Origin: Methylobacterium sp. Leaf112
GTDB taxonomy: Bacteria > Pseudomonadota > Alphaproteobacteria > Rhizobiales > Beijerinckiaceae
DNA length: 64,000 bases
Reading direction: 5' to 3'
Assembly (NCBI RefSeq): GCF_001423295.1
Contig: NZ_LMNG01000004.1
Coordinates: 41,984-105,983 of the forward strand
The notes under the pieces are model-generated. The model worked only from the letters and a program-made list of their open reading frames with translations, had not been told where the DNA came from and did no database searches. Position numbers and translations under genes: made by a program. Positions 9,254 through 16,376 of the stretch are shown piece by piece. Each line of letters begins with the position of its first letter. Position 1 is the stretch's first letter.

Positions 9254-9634
9254 ATGCCCATCGACGATCCCACCGTGAAAGCCGAGGTCGAGGCCGCGTT
9301 CGCCCGCTACGAGGCGGCCCTCGTCGGCAACGACGTTCCGACCCTGGAAGCGCTGTTCCACGACGATCCCCGCACCATCCGCTATGGCGGGGGCGAGAAC
9401 CTCTACGGCATGGACGCGATCCGCGCCTTCCGCCGGTCCCGCTCGGCCGAGGGTCTGGCGCGCGATCTCTCCGGCACGGTCATCACCACCTACGGCCGTG
9501 ATTGCGCCGTCGCGATGACGCTGTTCACGCGCCCGACGGCGCCCGATCGCATCGGGCGCCAGAGCCAGACCTGGGTCCGGTTCCCCGATGGCTGGAAGGT
9601 CGTCGCGGCCCATGTGAGCGTCATCGACGCCTGA
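9254..9634 (+). CDS. atzH: AtzH/HpxZ-like protein (DUF3225, SnoaL-like fold)
   Basis: A 126-residue protein of the DUF3225 family. It has a cone-shaped SnoaL-like fold, with key segments YEAALVGNDVPTLEALFHDD and GGGENLYGMDAIRAFR and the terminal strand GWKVVAAHVSVID. Family members are AtzH and HpxZ, encoded next to AtzE-type amidases or oxalurate/oxamate catabolism enzymes; AtzH is reported as an amidohydrolase acting on carboxybiuret-related compounds. The start lies 5 bases after the atzE stop, so it completes the plus-strand operon. It converges with rutF, with only 22 bases between the stops. Confidence 0.82.
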   Translation: MPIDDPTVKAEVEAAFARYEAALVGNDVPTLEALFHDDPRTIRYGGGENLYGMDAIRAFRRSRSAEGLARDLSGTVITTYGRDCAVAMTLFTRPTAPDRIGRQSQTWVRFPDGWKVVAAHVSVIDA

Positions 9635-9656
9635 GGCCGACGCCGCTCAGGCTCCG

Positions 9657-10298
9657 TCACTTCGCCGCGGCGGTGACGGCGCGGCTCCACGCCCCCTCGG
9701 GCGCTTTGGCGATCACCGCCCGATCGGTGCCGCCGGCTTCGTGCACGCCGACGATGCGCTCGTATTCTCCCGGCGCCTCGGCGACGGGTGCGGACGGCAC
9801 CGCGTGGTAGCGCCGGTCCGCATACACGAGGGCGTCCGCACCGGACGCCTCGCCGAGGCCGACCACCTCGCAGAACAGGACATCGTGGGTGCCGACGCGG
9901 CTCCGGCTCGCGATCCGGCATTCGAACGTCGCCAACGCGTCGGCGAGAACGGGGAGCCCGCGCGCGCCGGTGGACCAGCGTATGGCGGCGAAGCGCTCCG
10001 GCATCGACCGCTTGCCGCCGAAGGCGCCCGCGACGTGCTGCTGTCCGGCACCGAGGATGTTGACGCACAGCCTCTCGGCCCGGTCGAAGACCGGGTGGGC
10101 GGAGGACGCGCGGTTGAGGCAGACCAGCAGGGTCGGCGGCGCATCGCTGACGCTGCAGACGGCCGAGGCCGTGAAGCCGGCACGCCCCCACGGCCCGTCG
10201 GTGGTGACGAGATGCACCGCGCTGGCGAGCCGCGCCATGGCATCGCGATAGGCGCCGGCCGCGACGGGCGCGTCGTCGGGTCCCTCGGTCCCGGTCAT
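9657..10298 (-). CDS. rutF: Flavin reductase RutF
   Basis: A 213-residue NAD(P)H:flavin oxidoreductase of the flavin-reductase-like (split-barrel) family. Conserved stretches are YRDAMARLASAVHLVTTDG, GFTASAVCSVSDAPPTLLVC and CVNILGAGQQHVAGAF. RutF supplies reduced FMN to the uracil oxygenase RutA. I chose the ATG at 10298 because a GGAG site lies nine bases upstream; an earlier ATG would add a tail made of repeated MDPR-type residues. It is the last gene of rutABCDF. A C-terminal extension of about 35 residues goes beyond the usual ~165-residue domain. Confidence 0.88.
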   Translation of the reverse strand: MTGTEGPDDAPVAAGAYRDAMARLASAVHLVTTDGPWGRAGFTASAVCSVSDAPPTLLVCLNRASSAHPVFDRAERLCVNILGAGQQHVAGAFGGKRSMPERFAAIRWSTGARGLPVLADALATFECRIASRSRVGTHDVLFCEVVGLGEASGADALVYADRRYHAVPSAPVAEAPGEYERIVGVHEAGGTDRAVIAKAPEGAWSRAVTAAAK

Positions 10299-10357
10299 GT
10301 CGGTCGACTCCAAGTCCAAGCGCGGGTCCATTCGCGGGTCCATCGCCATTCGCGCCG

Positions 10358-11152
10358 TCACGGCCGATCGAGGAAATGCAGGAGGGCCGTGGTGACCAGC
10401 TCCGGCCGCGTCACGGAATGGGCGTGCCCCCCATCGGGCGCGAGATCGAGGCAGGCGTTCGGCAATCCGGCGGCGAGCCGCTCCGACGCGGTGAACGGCA
10501 CCAGCACGTCGTCGCGCGCGGCCATCACCAGGGTCTCGTGCGGCACCGCGCCGAGGCGTCCCGTCAGGTCGAACGCCTCCAGGGCGGCGATGCGCGCCAG
10601 AACGGCGTCGGTGCCGGGGAAATGCGCCAGCGCGTGGGCCTCGTCCGCCGCGAGCCGCTCCGCATTCTCCGAGATCCAGGGCGCCGGATACAGGAAGATC
10701 GCCTGGGCTCGGACGAAGGCCTCGGGACCGTCCCGCGTCAACAGGGCCTTCCGGGCCGCAAAGCAACGGCGGGTCGCCGGGTCGATGCTGTCCCATCCGT
10801 TGATGACGACGAGGCGCCCGACCCGTTCGGGGTGCGTCAGCGCCAGTTGCAGCCCGATCAACCCGCCGAGCGCGTGCCCGACGAGGTCGACCGATTCGAT
10901 GGCGAGCCCGTCGAGGAGGACGAGCACGTCCCGCACCATGGCCGCGATGTCGTGGCCGGGCTCCAGGGGGCCCTGCGAGCGACCGGTGCCGCGATGATCG
11001 TAGGTGACGACGCGACGGCGTTCGGCCAGCGCCGGCATCTGCGGCGCGAAATAACCCGCCGCCCCGCCGAGCCCCGGCGAAAGCAGCACGGTTCGGCCGC
11101 CGGCCCGGCCATGGACCGCGTGATGGACCGCGTGATGGACCGGCACGGCCAT
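10358..11152 (-). CDS. rutD: RutD-type alpha/beta hydrolase (aminoacrylate/carbamate step)
   Basis: A 264-residue alpha/beta hydrolase. The nucleophile elbow reads [16 protein letters not shown], with Ala where Ser is usual. The same GHALG form is typical of E. coli RutD, so it is a family trait rather than a defect. Further matches are [48 protein letters not shown] and GGHAHSVT. RutD accelerates breakdown of the aminoacrylate/carbamate intermediates of uracil degradation. It follows rutC by 3 bases. The N-terminus contains a short His/Ala/Val repeat ([10 protein letters not shown]), so the start could be a little further downstream. Confidence 0.9.
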   Translation of the reverse strand: MAVPVHHAVHHAVHGRAGGRTVLLSPGLGGAAGYFAPQMPALAERRRVVTYDHRGTGRSQGPLEPGHDIAAMVRDVLVLLDGLAIESVDLVGHALGGLIGLQLALTHPERVGRLVVINGWDSIDPATRRCFAARKALLTRDGPEAFVRAQAIFLYPAPWISENAERLAADEAHALAHFPGTDAVLARIAALEAFDLTGRLGAVPHETLVMAARDDVLVPFTASERLAAGLPNACLDLAPDGGHAHSVTRPELVTTALLHFLDRP

Positions 11153-11155
11153 CCC

Positions 11156-11548
11156 TCAGGCAGCCTTGCCGAGATGGGCCACCGAGGCGATCTCGACGAG
11201 CGCGTCGGGCTTCACGAGCCCGCACTGGATGCAGTAGCGCGCCGGCTTCTCGCCCGGAAAGTACGCGGCATACACGGCGTTGATCGCGGCGTAGTCGGCC
11301 CAGTCCTTCAGGAAGACGTGGTTGAAGGTGACGTCGTCCATGCCGCCGCCGGCGGCCTCGACCACGCCCTTGATCGTCTCGAGGACGTGGCGGGTCTGCG
11401 CGGCCGCGTCCCCCACATGGACGACGTTGGCCTCCGCATCGAGGGGCAGGGTGCCCGAGACGTAGAGCACGCCATCCGCCAGGGTTCCGGGCACGTAGGG
11501 CGCCAGCGGCTTGCCGGTGCCGGGGGGAATCACGACGGTCTTCGGCAT
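11156..11548 (-). CDS. rutC: 3-aminoacrylate deaminase RutC (Rid/YjgF family)
   Basis: A 130-residue Rid/YjgF-family enzyme, matching the usual RutC length of about 128. Landmarks are [38 protein letters not shown], the intermediate-binding Arg in [12 protein letters not shown], and the Glu-containing strand [10 protein letters not shown]. RutC trimers hydrolyse 3-aminoacrylate from RutB to malonic semialdehyde and ammonium. It sits 23 bases after rutB and 3 bases before rutD in the rut operon. Confidence 0.93.
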   Translation of the reverse strand: MPKTVVIPPGTGKPLAPYVPGTLADGVLYVSGTLPLDAEANVVHVGDAAAQTRHVLETIKGVVEAAGGGMDDVTFNHVFLKDWADYAAINAVYAAYFPGEKPARYCIQCGLVKPDALVEIASVAHLGKAA

Positions 11549-11571
11549 TCTGGGAGGCTTTCGATTGAGGG

Positions 11572-12315
11572 TTACTCGGCGTTGCGGGGGGGCTCGGCGG
11601 CGAGCGCCTCGGCGAAGGCGCCGACGTCCGAGACCCAGCCGAAGAAGGTCTCGATGTTGAGGAGTGCCCCCGCCTGCAGGCTCGGCGGGCCGGCCTGATG
11701 GGTGGCGTCGGCCAGGACGATGCCGAAATATTCGAGGAAGAAGCCGTCGCGCAGGGTCGATTCCACGCAGACGTTGGTGGCGATGCCGGTGAAGATCAGG
11801 GTGCGGATGCCGCGGGCCCTGAGCATGCTGTCGAGGGCGGTGTTGGCGAAGCCGCTGTAGCGCGGCTTCGGCAGGACGATGTCGCCCGGCTCCGGCCTCA
11901 GCGCGTCGACCAGGGCGTAGTCCCAGGTGCCCTTGGCCAGGAGCCTGTGGTTCCTCTCCGGGTGCCGGCGCATGGTCTTGAGGGCGTTCGACTTGTGCCA
12001 GTTCGGCGAACCCGGACCGCCGGCCTCGACGTAATCGGCGTCCCAGCCGTTCTGGAACCAGATCACCAGGAGTCCCGCCGCCCGGGCGGCGACGACGGCC
12101 GCGGCGATCCGCTCGACGACCGGGCCGGTCGCGGAAACGTCGAAGCCGGCGAGATCGAGGTAGCCGCCCCTCGTCGCGTAGGCGTTCTGCATGTCGACGA
12201 CGATGAGCGCACTCGCGCCCGCGTCGAAGGCGATCGGCTCGGGCCGGGCGGGAAGCGTCACGCCGCCGACGCGGCCCGTCGCGTCGCGGTAGCCCGCCGG
12301 GATCTCGCCCCGCAT
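11572..12315 (-). CDS. rutB: Ureidoacrylate amidohydrolase RutB
   Basis: A 247-residue isochorismatase-type cysteine hydrolase with catalytic Asp41 (VVDMQNAY), Lys150 ([13 protein letters not shown]) and Cys183 ([11 protein letters not shown]). The segments [29 protein letters not shown] and [11 protein letters not shown] are RutB-specific. It hydrolyses ureidoacrylate (or its peracid) from RutA to aminoacrylate plus carbamate. The ATG at 12315 overlaps the rutA stop in a TGATG arrangement; a GTG three bases earlier is an alternative. It differs clearly from the biuret-hydrolase-like paralogue at 6862, so the two hydrolases should not be treated as redundant. Confidence 0.94.
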   Translation of the reverse strand: MRGEIPAGYRDATGRVGGVTLPARPEPIAFDAGASALIVVDMQNAYATRGGYLDLAGFDVSATGPVVERIAAAVVAARAAGLLVIWFQNGWDADYVEAGGPGSPNWHKSNALKTMRRHPERNHRLLAKGTWDYALVDALRPEPGDIVLPKPRYSGFANTALDSMLRARGIRTLIFTGIATNVCVESTLRDGFFLEYFGIVLADATHQAGPPSLQAGALLNIETFFGWVSDVGAFAEALAAEPPRNAE

Positions 12316-13487
12316 CACGCCACCTGTGCCAGGGAGGCCGAGTCGCCCCGCGTCAGGGGCGCGACATCACCGGTGATGTGCCGACGCGTCTTCATCAGCG
12401 GCTGGATCTTCTGTCCGAACGCGTCGAGGCCCGCTAAGAAATCGTCGAAGACGAGGAGCACGCCCCCGGTGCCCGGCACGGTCATGACCGCGTCGAGGAG
12501 CCGCGCAATGGTGGCGTGGGAGCCGACCAGGGTGCCCATGTTGATGTTCACCGCGGAGGTCGGATCGGCCATCTGGCGGACGTTGGTGTCGGCCCCCGAC
12601 TTGGTATCGGCCGAGCCCTGAACGCCGAGCCAGGCGATCGCCTCCCCGTCGGCGCCGGCCTTGTAATGCTCCCATTTGGCGTGGGCCGCTTCGTCGGTCT
12701 CGTCGGCGATGATCATGAAGAGCACGTAGGACGAGACCGCGCGGCCGGTCTTCGCCTTGGCGTCCTCCAGCCGCGCCACGGTGGGGGCGAAGGCGGTGGG
12801 CGTGTTGACGCCCTTGCCGAAGCAGAAATTGTAATCGGCATAGGTCGCGGTGAACGCCATGCCGGCGCCGCTCTGCCCGGCGCAGATGATCTTCATGTCG
12901 GCCTGCGGGCGCGGGCTCAAGCGGCAATCGTCCATCTGGAAGAAGTCGCCCTTGCGGTCGCTGCGGCCGGTCTCCCAGAGATCGCGCAGGATCTGCGCGT
13001 ATTCCGAGAGATACTCGTAGCGCCGGGCAAAATATTCGTCGCCGGGCCAGAGGCCCATCTGCGCGTATTCCGGCTTCTGCCAGCCGGTGATCAGGTTCAG
13101 GCCGAAGCGGCCGTTCGAGATCGAGTCGATGGTCGACGCCATCCGGGCGACGATGGCGGGCGGCAGACACAGGGTCGGGGCGGTGGCGTAGAGCTTGATC
13201 CGGCTGGTGACGGCGGCGAGCCCCGACATCAGCGTGAACGATTCGAGGTTGTGGTCCCAGAACTCGGTCTTGCCGCCAAACCCCCGCAGCTTGATCATCG
13301 AGAGCGCGAAATCGAGGCCGTACCCTTCGGCCTTCAACGTCACCTGCTTGTTCAGCTCGAAACTCGGCATGTATTGCGGCGCGTTCTCCGAGAGAAGCCA
13401 GCCGTTGTTACCGATCGGAATGAAAACACCGATGCTCATCGGTTCGGTCATGGGCTCGGCCTCAGTCTCGGCTTTGGGCTCGGTCAT
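12315..13487 (-). CDS. rutA: Pyrimidine (uracil) oxygenase RutA
   Basis: A 390-residue bacterial-luciferase-like FMN monooxygenase that opens the uracil ring with O2 and reduced FMN from RutF, giving ureidoacrylate. Diagnostic segments are [58 protein letters not shown], and [18 protein letters not shown]. The ATG at 13487 is preceded by GAGGG six bases upstream. The N-terminal 16 residues are a low-complexity repeat ([16 protein letters not shown]) absent from E. coli RutA, so translation from the internal ATG at about 13439 (MSIGVFIP) is possible. First gene of the operon, with RutR boxes 118-167 bases upstream. Confidence 0.95.
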   Translation of the reverse strand: MTEPKAETEAEPMTEPMSIGVFIPIGNNGWLLSENAPQYMPSFELNKQVTLKAEGYGLDFALSMIKLRGFGGKTEFWDHNLESFTLMSGLAAVTSRIKLYATAPTLCLPPAIVARMASTIDSISNGRFGLNLITGWQKPEYAQMGLWPGDEYFARRYEYLSEYAQILRDLWETGRSDRKGDFFQMDDCRLSPRPQADMKIICAGQSGAGMAFTATYADYNFCFGKGVNTPTAFAPTVARLEDAKAKTGRAVSSYVLFMIIADETDEAAHAKWEHYKAGADGEAIAWLGVQGSADTKSGADTNVRQMADPTSAVNINMGTLVGSHATIARLLDAVMTVPGTGGVLLVFDDFLAGLDAFGQKIQPLMKTRRHITGDVAPLTRGDSASLAQVA

Positions 13488-13604
13488 GGCACCCTCGCGT
13501 TCCGACGGCAGCATTGCGTGCCGCGACATGAGACCCGTCAAGTCTTCCGCCGTACGGCTTCGGACTCGACCGAAGTGGTACGGCACATCCTCAGGCTAGC
13601 TATT

Positions 13605-13654
13605 CGGACCAGATGGTCAAACTTCAAAATCAGGAAGTTTGACCATCTGCACAA
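13605..13654. promoter_or_regulatory. Tandem RutR-type operator boxes upstream of rutA
   Basis: The E. coli RutR box is TTGACCAnnTGGTCAA. Two close copies lie here: CGGACCAGATGGTCAA (13605-13620, 14 of 16) and TTGACCATCTGCACAA (13639-13654, 14 of 16), with centres 34 bases apart. Their inner parts also form a perfect 15-base inverted repeat (13610-13624 with 13635-13649, 10-base spacer). They lie in the rutR-rutA gap, so uracil-responsive repression of rutA-F, and perhaps feedback on rutR, is expected from what is known of RutR. Confidence 0.75.
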
Positions 13655-13748
13655 ACTCTCCGCGGCATGCGTGCGCGCTGTGCGGGTCCTGCCCATCGGA
13701 ACGGCGAGAACGGCAGCGCTCGGACCCGGATCCGGCGACGCCGCCGAA

Positions 13749-14390
13749 TCAGGCGAGTCCGAGGCCCGCCAGGATCAGTCTCTGGGTACTGGCCACGGTC
13801 CGCTCGAAGAAGGCTTCGTCCGACAGATCGTGCCCGGTGATCGCGTCGACCTGCACGGCGAAATCGGCGTAGTGCTGGGTGATCGCCCAGACCGAGAAGA
13901 CGAGGTGATGCGGGTCGTGCGGCTGGATCCGCCCTTCGTCCATCCAGCCGCTCAGCACGGCGACCTTGGCGTCGACCAAGGCCCGCAGGGGGCCTTCGAG
14001 TTCCGCCCGCAGGAGCGGAGCGCCCTGGACGATCTCGAGGCAGAACAGGCGGGACGCCTGGGGTGCGTCGCGCGACAGGGTCACCTTCGCGCGGATGTAG
14101 GCCTTGAGCGCCTCGGCCGGCTCACTCCCGGAATCGAGGGCCTGAAGCGGATCGAGCCAGACATCGAGCACCCGTCGCAGCACGGCGACGTAGAGAGCCT
14201 CCTTCGAGGCGAAGTAATAGAGCAGGTTGGTCTTCGAGAGGCCGGCGCGCTCGGCGATCTGATCGAGGCTCGCCCCATGAAGGCCAAGGGTCGAGAAGAC
14301 CGCGAGGCCGGCATCCAGAACCGCGTCGCGCCGCAGCGCTCCGGCGCGCCGCCGACGCCGCACGGGCGCTGCCACAAAGCCGTCAGCCAA
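13749..14390 (-). CDS. rutR: TetR-family regulator RutR
   Basis: A 213-residue TetR-family regulator. The HTH lies at about residues 20-65 (VFSTLGLHGASLDQIAERAG, LSKTNLLYYFASKEALY) and the C-terminal ligand domain contains LFCLEIVQGAPLL, VFSVWAITQHYADFAVQV and TVASTQRLILAGLG, the pattern of E. coli RutR, which senses uracil/thymine. It lies just upstream of rutA on the same strand, separated by 261 bases that contain two RutR-type boxes. An Arg-rich N-terminus (RRRRRAGALRR) precedes the HTH. Assignment rests on sequence resemblance, context and the boxes together. Confidence 0.9.
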   Translation of the reverse strand: MADGFVAAPVRRRRRAGALRRDAVLDAGLAVFSTLGLHGASLDQIAERAGLSKTNLLYYFASKEALYVAVLRRVLDVWLDPLQALDSGSEPAEALKAYIRAKVTLSRDAPQASRLFCLEIVQGAPLLRAELEGPLRALVDAKVAVLSGWMDEGRIQPHDPHHLVFSVWAITQHYADFAVQVDAITGHDLSDEAFFERTVASTQRLILAGLGLA

Positions 14391-14504
14391 TCCGCTCGCC
14401 TCCCGGGACGTCGCCCGGAGAGCCGGGCGCGTCCCCGTTCCTACCCGATCCCGTGCGGGCGCGACAAAGGGGACGCGAGGGCCGGAACAGTCGACCGCGC
14501 CGGA

Positions 14505-15335
14505 TCAGGCGGTGAGGCCGAGGCGGGTGCGGGCCTGGGCCGGGCTCGCGACGGTCCGGCCGTGCCGCGCGATCGCCTCCACGGCGAGGCCTACGAGTTC
14601 GGCGTTGCCAGCGGCGAGCCGATCCTTGGTGAGGCGGATGTTGTCCTCGAGCCCGGTGCGGACGGCGTCTGCGCCGCGTGCCAGGGCCCAATCCATCACG
14701 GGCGCCTGATGGCGTCCGATGCCGGCGGCCGTCCACGTCGCCTTCGGCAGCACGCGGCGCAGCTCAGCGAGCAGAATGTCGAGGAGGTGTTCGTCGGCCG
14801 GCATCGCGTTCTGCACGCCCATGACGAACTGGACGTGGGGCCGGTCGTCCATCAGCCCGGCCTCCACGAGGCGCCTGGCGCCGTGCAGGTGCGAGAGATC
14901 GAAGATCTCGATCTCGGGTCTCACCCCGAAACGCTTCATCCGACCTGCTAGATCGGCGACGAGGGCGGCCGGGTTCTCGTACACGATGGTGGGGAAGTTG
15001 ACCGAGCCCGTCGAGAGCGAGGCCATGTCGGGGGCATGCTGGAGGGAGAGCCCCCGGCTCGCCGGGTCGCGTCCGCGCCCGCCGGTGGAGAACTGCACGA
15101 TCATGCCCGGGCAATGCGTGCGCAGGCCCGCCTGGACGGCGGCGAACCGGTCTGGATCGGAGGAGGGGGTCTCGTCGTCGTTGCGGACATGGATGTGGGC
15201 CAGCGTCGCGCCGGCCTCGTAGGCGGCATGGGTCGATTCGATCTGCTCGGACACCGTGACGGGCAGGGCGGGATTGTCCGCCTTGCGCGGCACGGAACCG
15301 GTGATCGCGACGGCGACGACGACGGGCTGGCTCAT
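14505..15335 (-). CDS. BKACE-family (beta-keto acid cleavage / 3-keto-5-aminohexanoate cleavage) enzyme
   Basis: A 276-residue TIM-barrel enzyme of the BKACE (DUF849) family, which condenses a beta-keto acid with acetyl-CoA and splits it to acetoacetate plus a new acyl-CoA. The zinc-binding HxH is His47/His49 (LAHIHVRND). Other landmarks are QFSTGGRG, SLSTGSVNFP, EIEIFDLSHLHGA and GADAVRTGLEDNIRLTKDRL. The ATG at 15335 has an AGGGAG site; a longer reading to 15503 has a non-conserved arginine-rich leader. It sits alone between rutR and aroQ. The keto-acid substrate cannot be read from sequence; 3-hydroxypropionate/malonate-type products of uracil breakdown are a tempting but unsupported link. 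Confidence 0.88.
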   Translation of the reverse strand: MSQPVVVAVAITGSVPRKADNPALPVTVSEQIESTHAAYEAGATLAHIHVRNDDETPSSDPDRFAAVQAGLRTHCPGMIVQFSTGGRGRDPASRGLSLQHAPDMASLSTGSVNFPTIVYENPAALVADLAGRMKRFGVRPEIEIFDLSHLHGARRLVEAGLMDDRPHVQFVMGVQNAMPADEHLLDILLAELRRVLPKATWTAAGIGRHQAPVMDWALARGADAVRTGLEDNIRLTKDRLAAGNAELVGLAVEAIARHGRTVASPAQARTRLGLTA

Positions 15336-15540
15336 GGCGTGGGTCTCCCTGCTTTCGTCAACGCGGCAGCGGGGCGTCGGATGCCGAAGGGACGCCCTAC
15401 CGTCACCCGACAGGGGGAGGCCGACGGCAGCGGTGGCCTCGGGGCCGGCGGAGACGTAAAGGCGGGCTTGGCAAGCCGCGACGGGACCTGCGCGTCCGTG
15501 CAACGGCCGTTGTCAGGACCCTTCAACGATGGAGCCTTCC

Positions 15541-15993
15541 ATGAACGACACCATCCTGATCCTCAACGGCCCCAACCTGAACCTCCTCGGCAAGCGCCAG
15601 CCCGAGATCTACGGGCACGAGACCCTCGGCGATGTCGAGGCGCTCTGCCGGGCCGAGGCCGAGGCGTTCGGGCTCACGGTCGACTTCCACCAGAGCAATG
15701 CCGAGCACCAGATCATCGACTGGATTCACCAGTACCGGGTCGGGTCGGCGGGGATCGTCATCAATCCGGGGGCCTTCACCCACACGTCGATCGCGATCCT
15801 CGACGCCCTCGCCACGTGCGAGGTTCCCATCGTCGAGTGCCACATCTCCAACGTCCACAAGCGCGAGGCCTTCCGGCACCATTCCTACGTCTCGCTCGCC
15901 GCGACTGCGGTGCTGGCCGGCTTCGGCACGCACGGCTACGTTCTGGCGGTTCGCCACATCGCCCATCTTCGCGGGTTGCAGGGCCAAGTCTGA
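15541..15993 (+). CDS. aroQ: 3-dehydroquinate dehydratase, type II
   Basis: A 150-residue type II dehydroquinase, catalysing the third step of the shikimate pathway (3-dehydroquinate to 3-dehydroshikimate). Landmarks are the N-terminal [19 protein letters not shown] with catalytic Tyr24, the substrate-binding loop [11 protein letters not shown], and the catalytic-His segment [18 protein letters not shown]. The ATG at 15541 follows GGAG by a short gap; a start at 15529 (MEPS) is less likely. Single gene, plus strand; no accB/accC neighbours are seen, unlike in many proteobacteria. Confidence 0.96.
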   Translation: MNDTILILNGPNLNLLGKRQPEIYGHETLGDVEALCRAEAEAFGLTVDFHQSNAEHQIIDWIHQYRVGSAGIVINPGAFTHTSIAILDALATCEVPIVECHISNVHKREAFRHHSYVSLAATAVLAGFGTHGYVLAVRHIAHLRGLQGQV

Positions 15994-16148
15994 CGCGATC
16001 AGGCCGCCGCGCCCGGTCTTGAGCGGGTCGAGCGTCCTCGGGCACAAAAAGGCCGCGGCTTGCGGGTGGCTCCGTCGCCCATCGAAGTCATGCCGAAGCG
16101 ATACGGGCGGCCGACCCCAGCCTCACGCCTATATCGGAAGTTCTTCCA

Positions 16149-16178
16149 CCCAAGCCATGGCTTGACCCATGGCTTGGG
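16149..16178. repeat. Inverted repeat downstream of tRNA-Ser
   Basis: CCCAAGCCATGG (16149-16160) and CCATGGCTTGGG (16167-16178) form a perfect 12-base inverted repeat with a 6-base loop. CCATGGCTTG also occurs as a direct repeat across it. It lies 38 bases beyond the tRNA 3' end in the tRNA's direction of transcription, so it may be a transcript end or processing hairpin. No T-run follows on either strand. Confidence 0.5.
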
Positions 16179-16215
16179 TCGAGAGCCCTACGAAAACCTT
16201 GCCGGTCGAAAAACT

Positions 16216-16305
16216 TGGCGGAAGGGGTGGGATTCGAACCCACGGTGGAGTTGCCCCCACGGCGGTTTTCAAGACCGCTGCCTTAAACCACTCGGCCACC
16301 CTTCC
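16216..16305 (-). tRNA. tRNA-Ser (anticodon TGA)
   Basis: A 90-base tRNA on the minus strand with encoded CCA. The acceptor stem GGAAGGG/CCCTTCC closes the molecule with discriminator G. The anticodon arm GCGGT-CTTGAAA-ACCGC gives anticodon TGA (16269-16271), reading UCA serine codons. A long variable arm typical of class II serine tRNAs is present (CGTGGGGGCAACTCCACCG region), and the T-arm GGGTTCGAATCCC is canonical. It lies between the convergent aroQ and opgH genes. tRNA-Ser genes are common integration sites, but no integrase is nearby. Confidence 0.97.
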
Positions 16306-16376
16306 GTCCGCGCCGGCGCGGAGCCGGCGGGGTGGGAGGGTTCTAACGGAGAACGCCGCGGTCGGAAATCGAAAAC

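Noticed and set aside
16216..16305. tRNA-Ser as the attachment site of an integrated element
   Set aside because: No integrase, partial tRNA duplicate or foreign gene block is seen on either side within the window.
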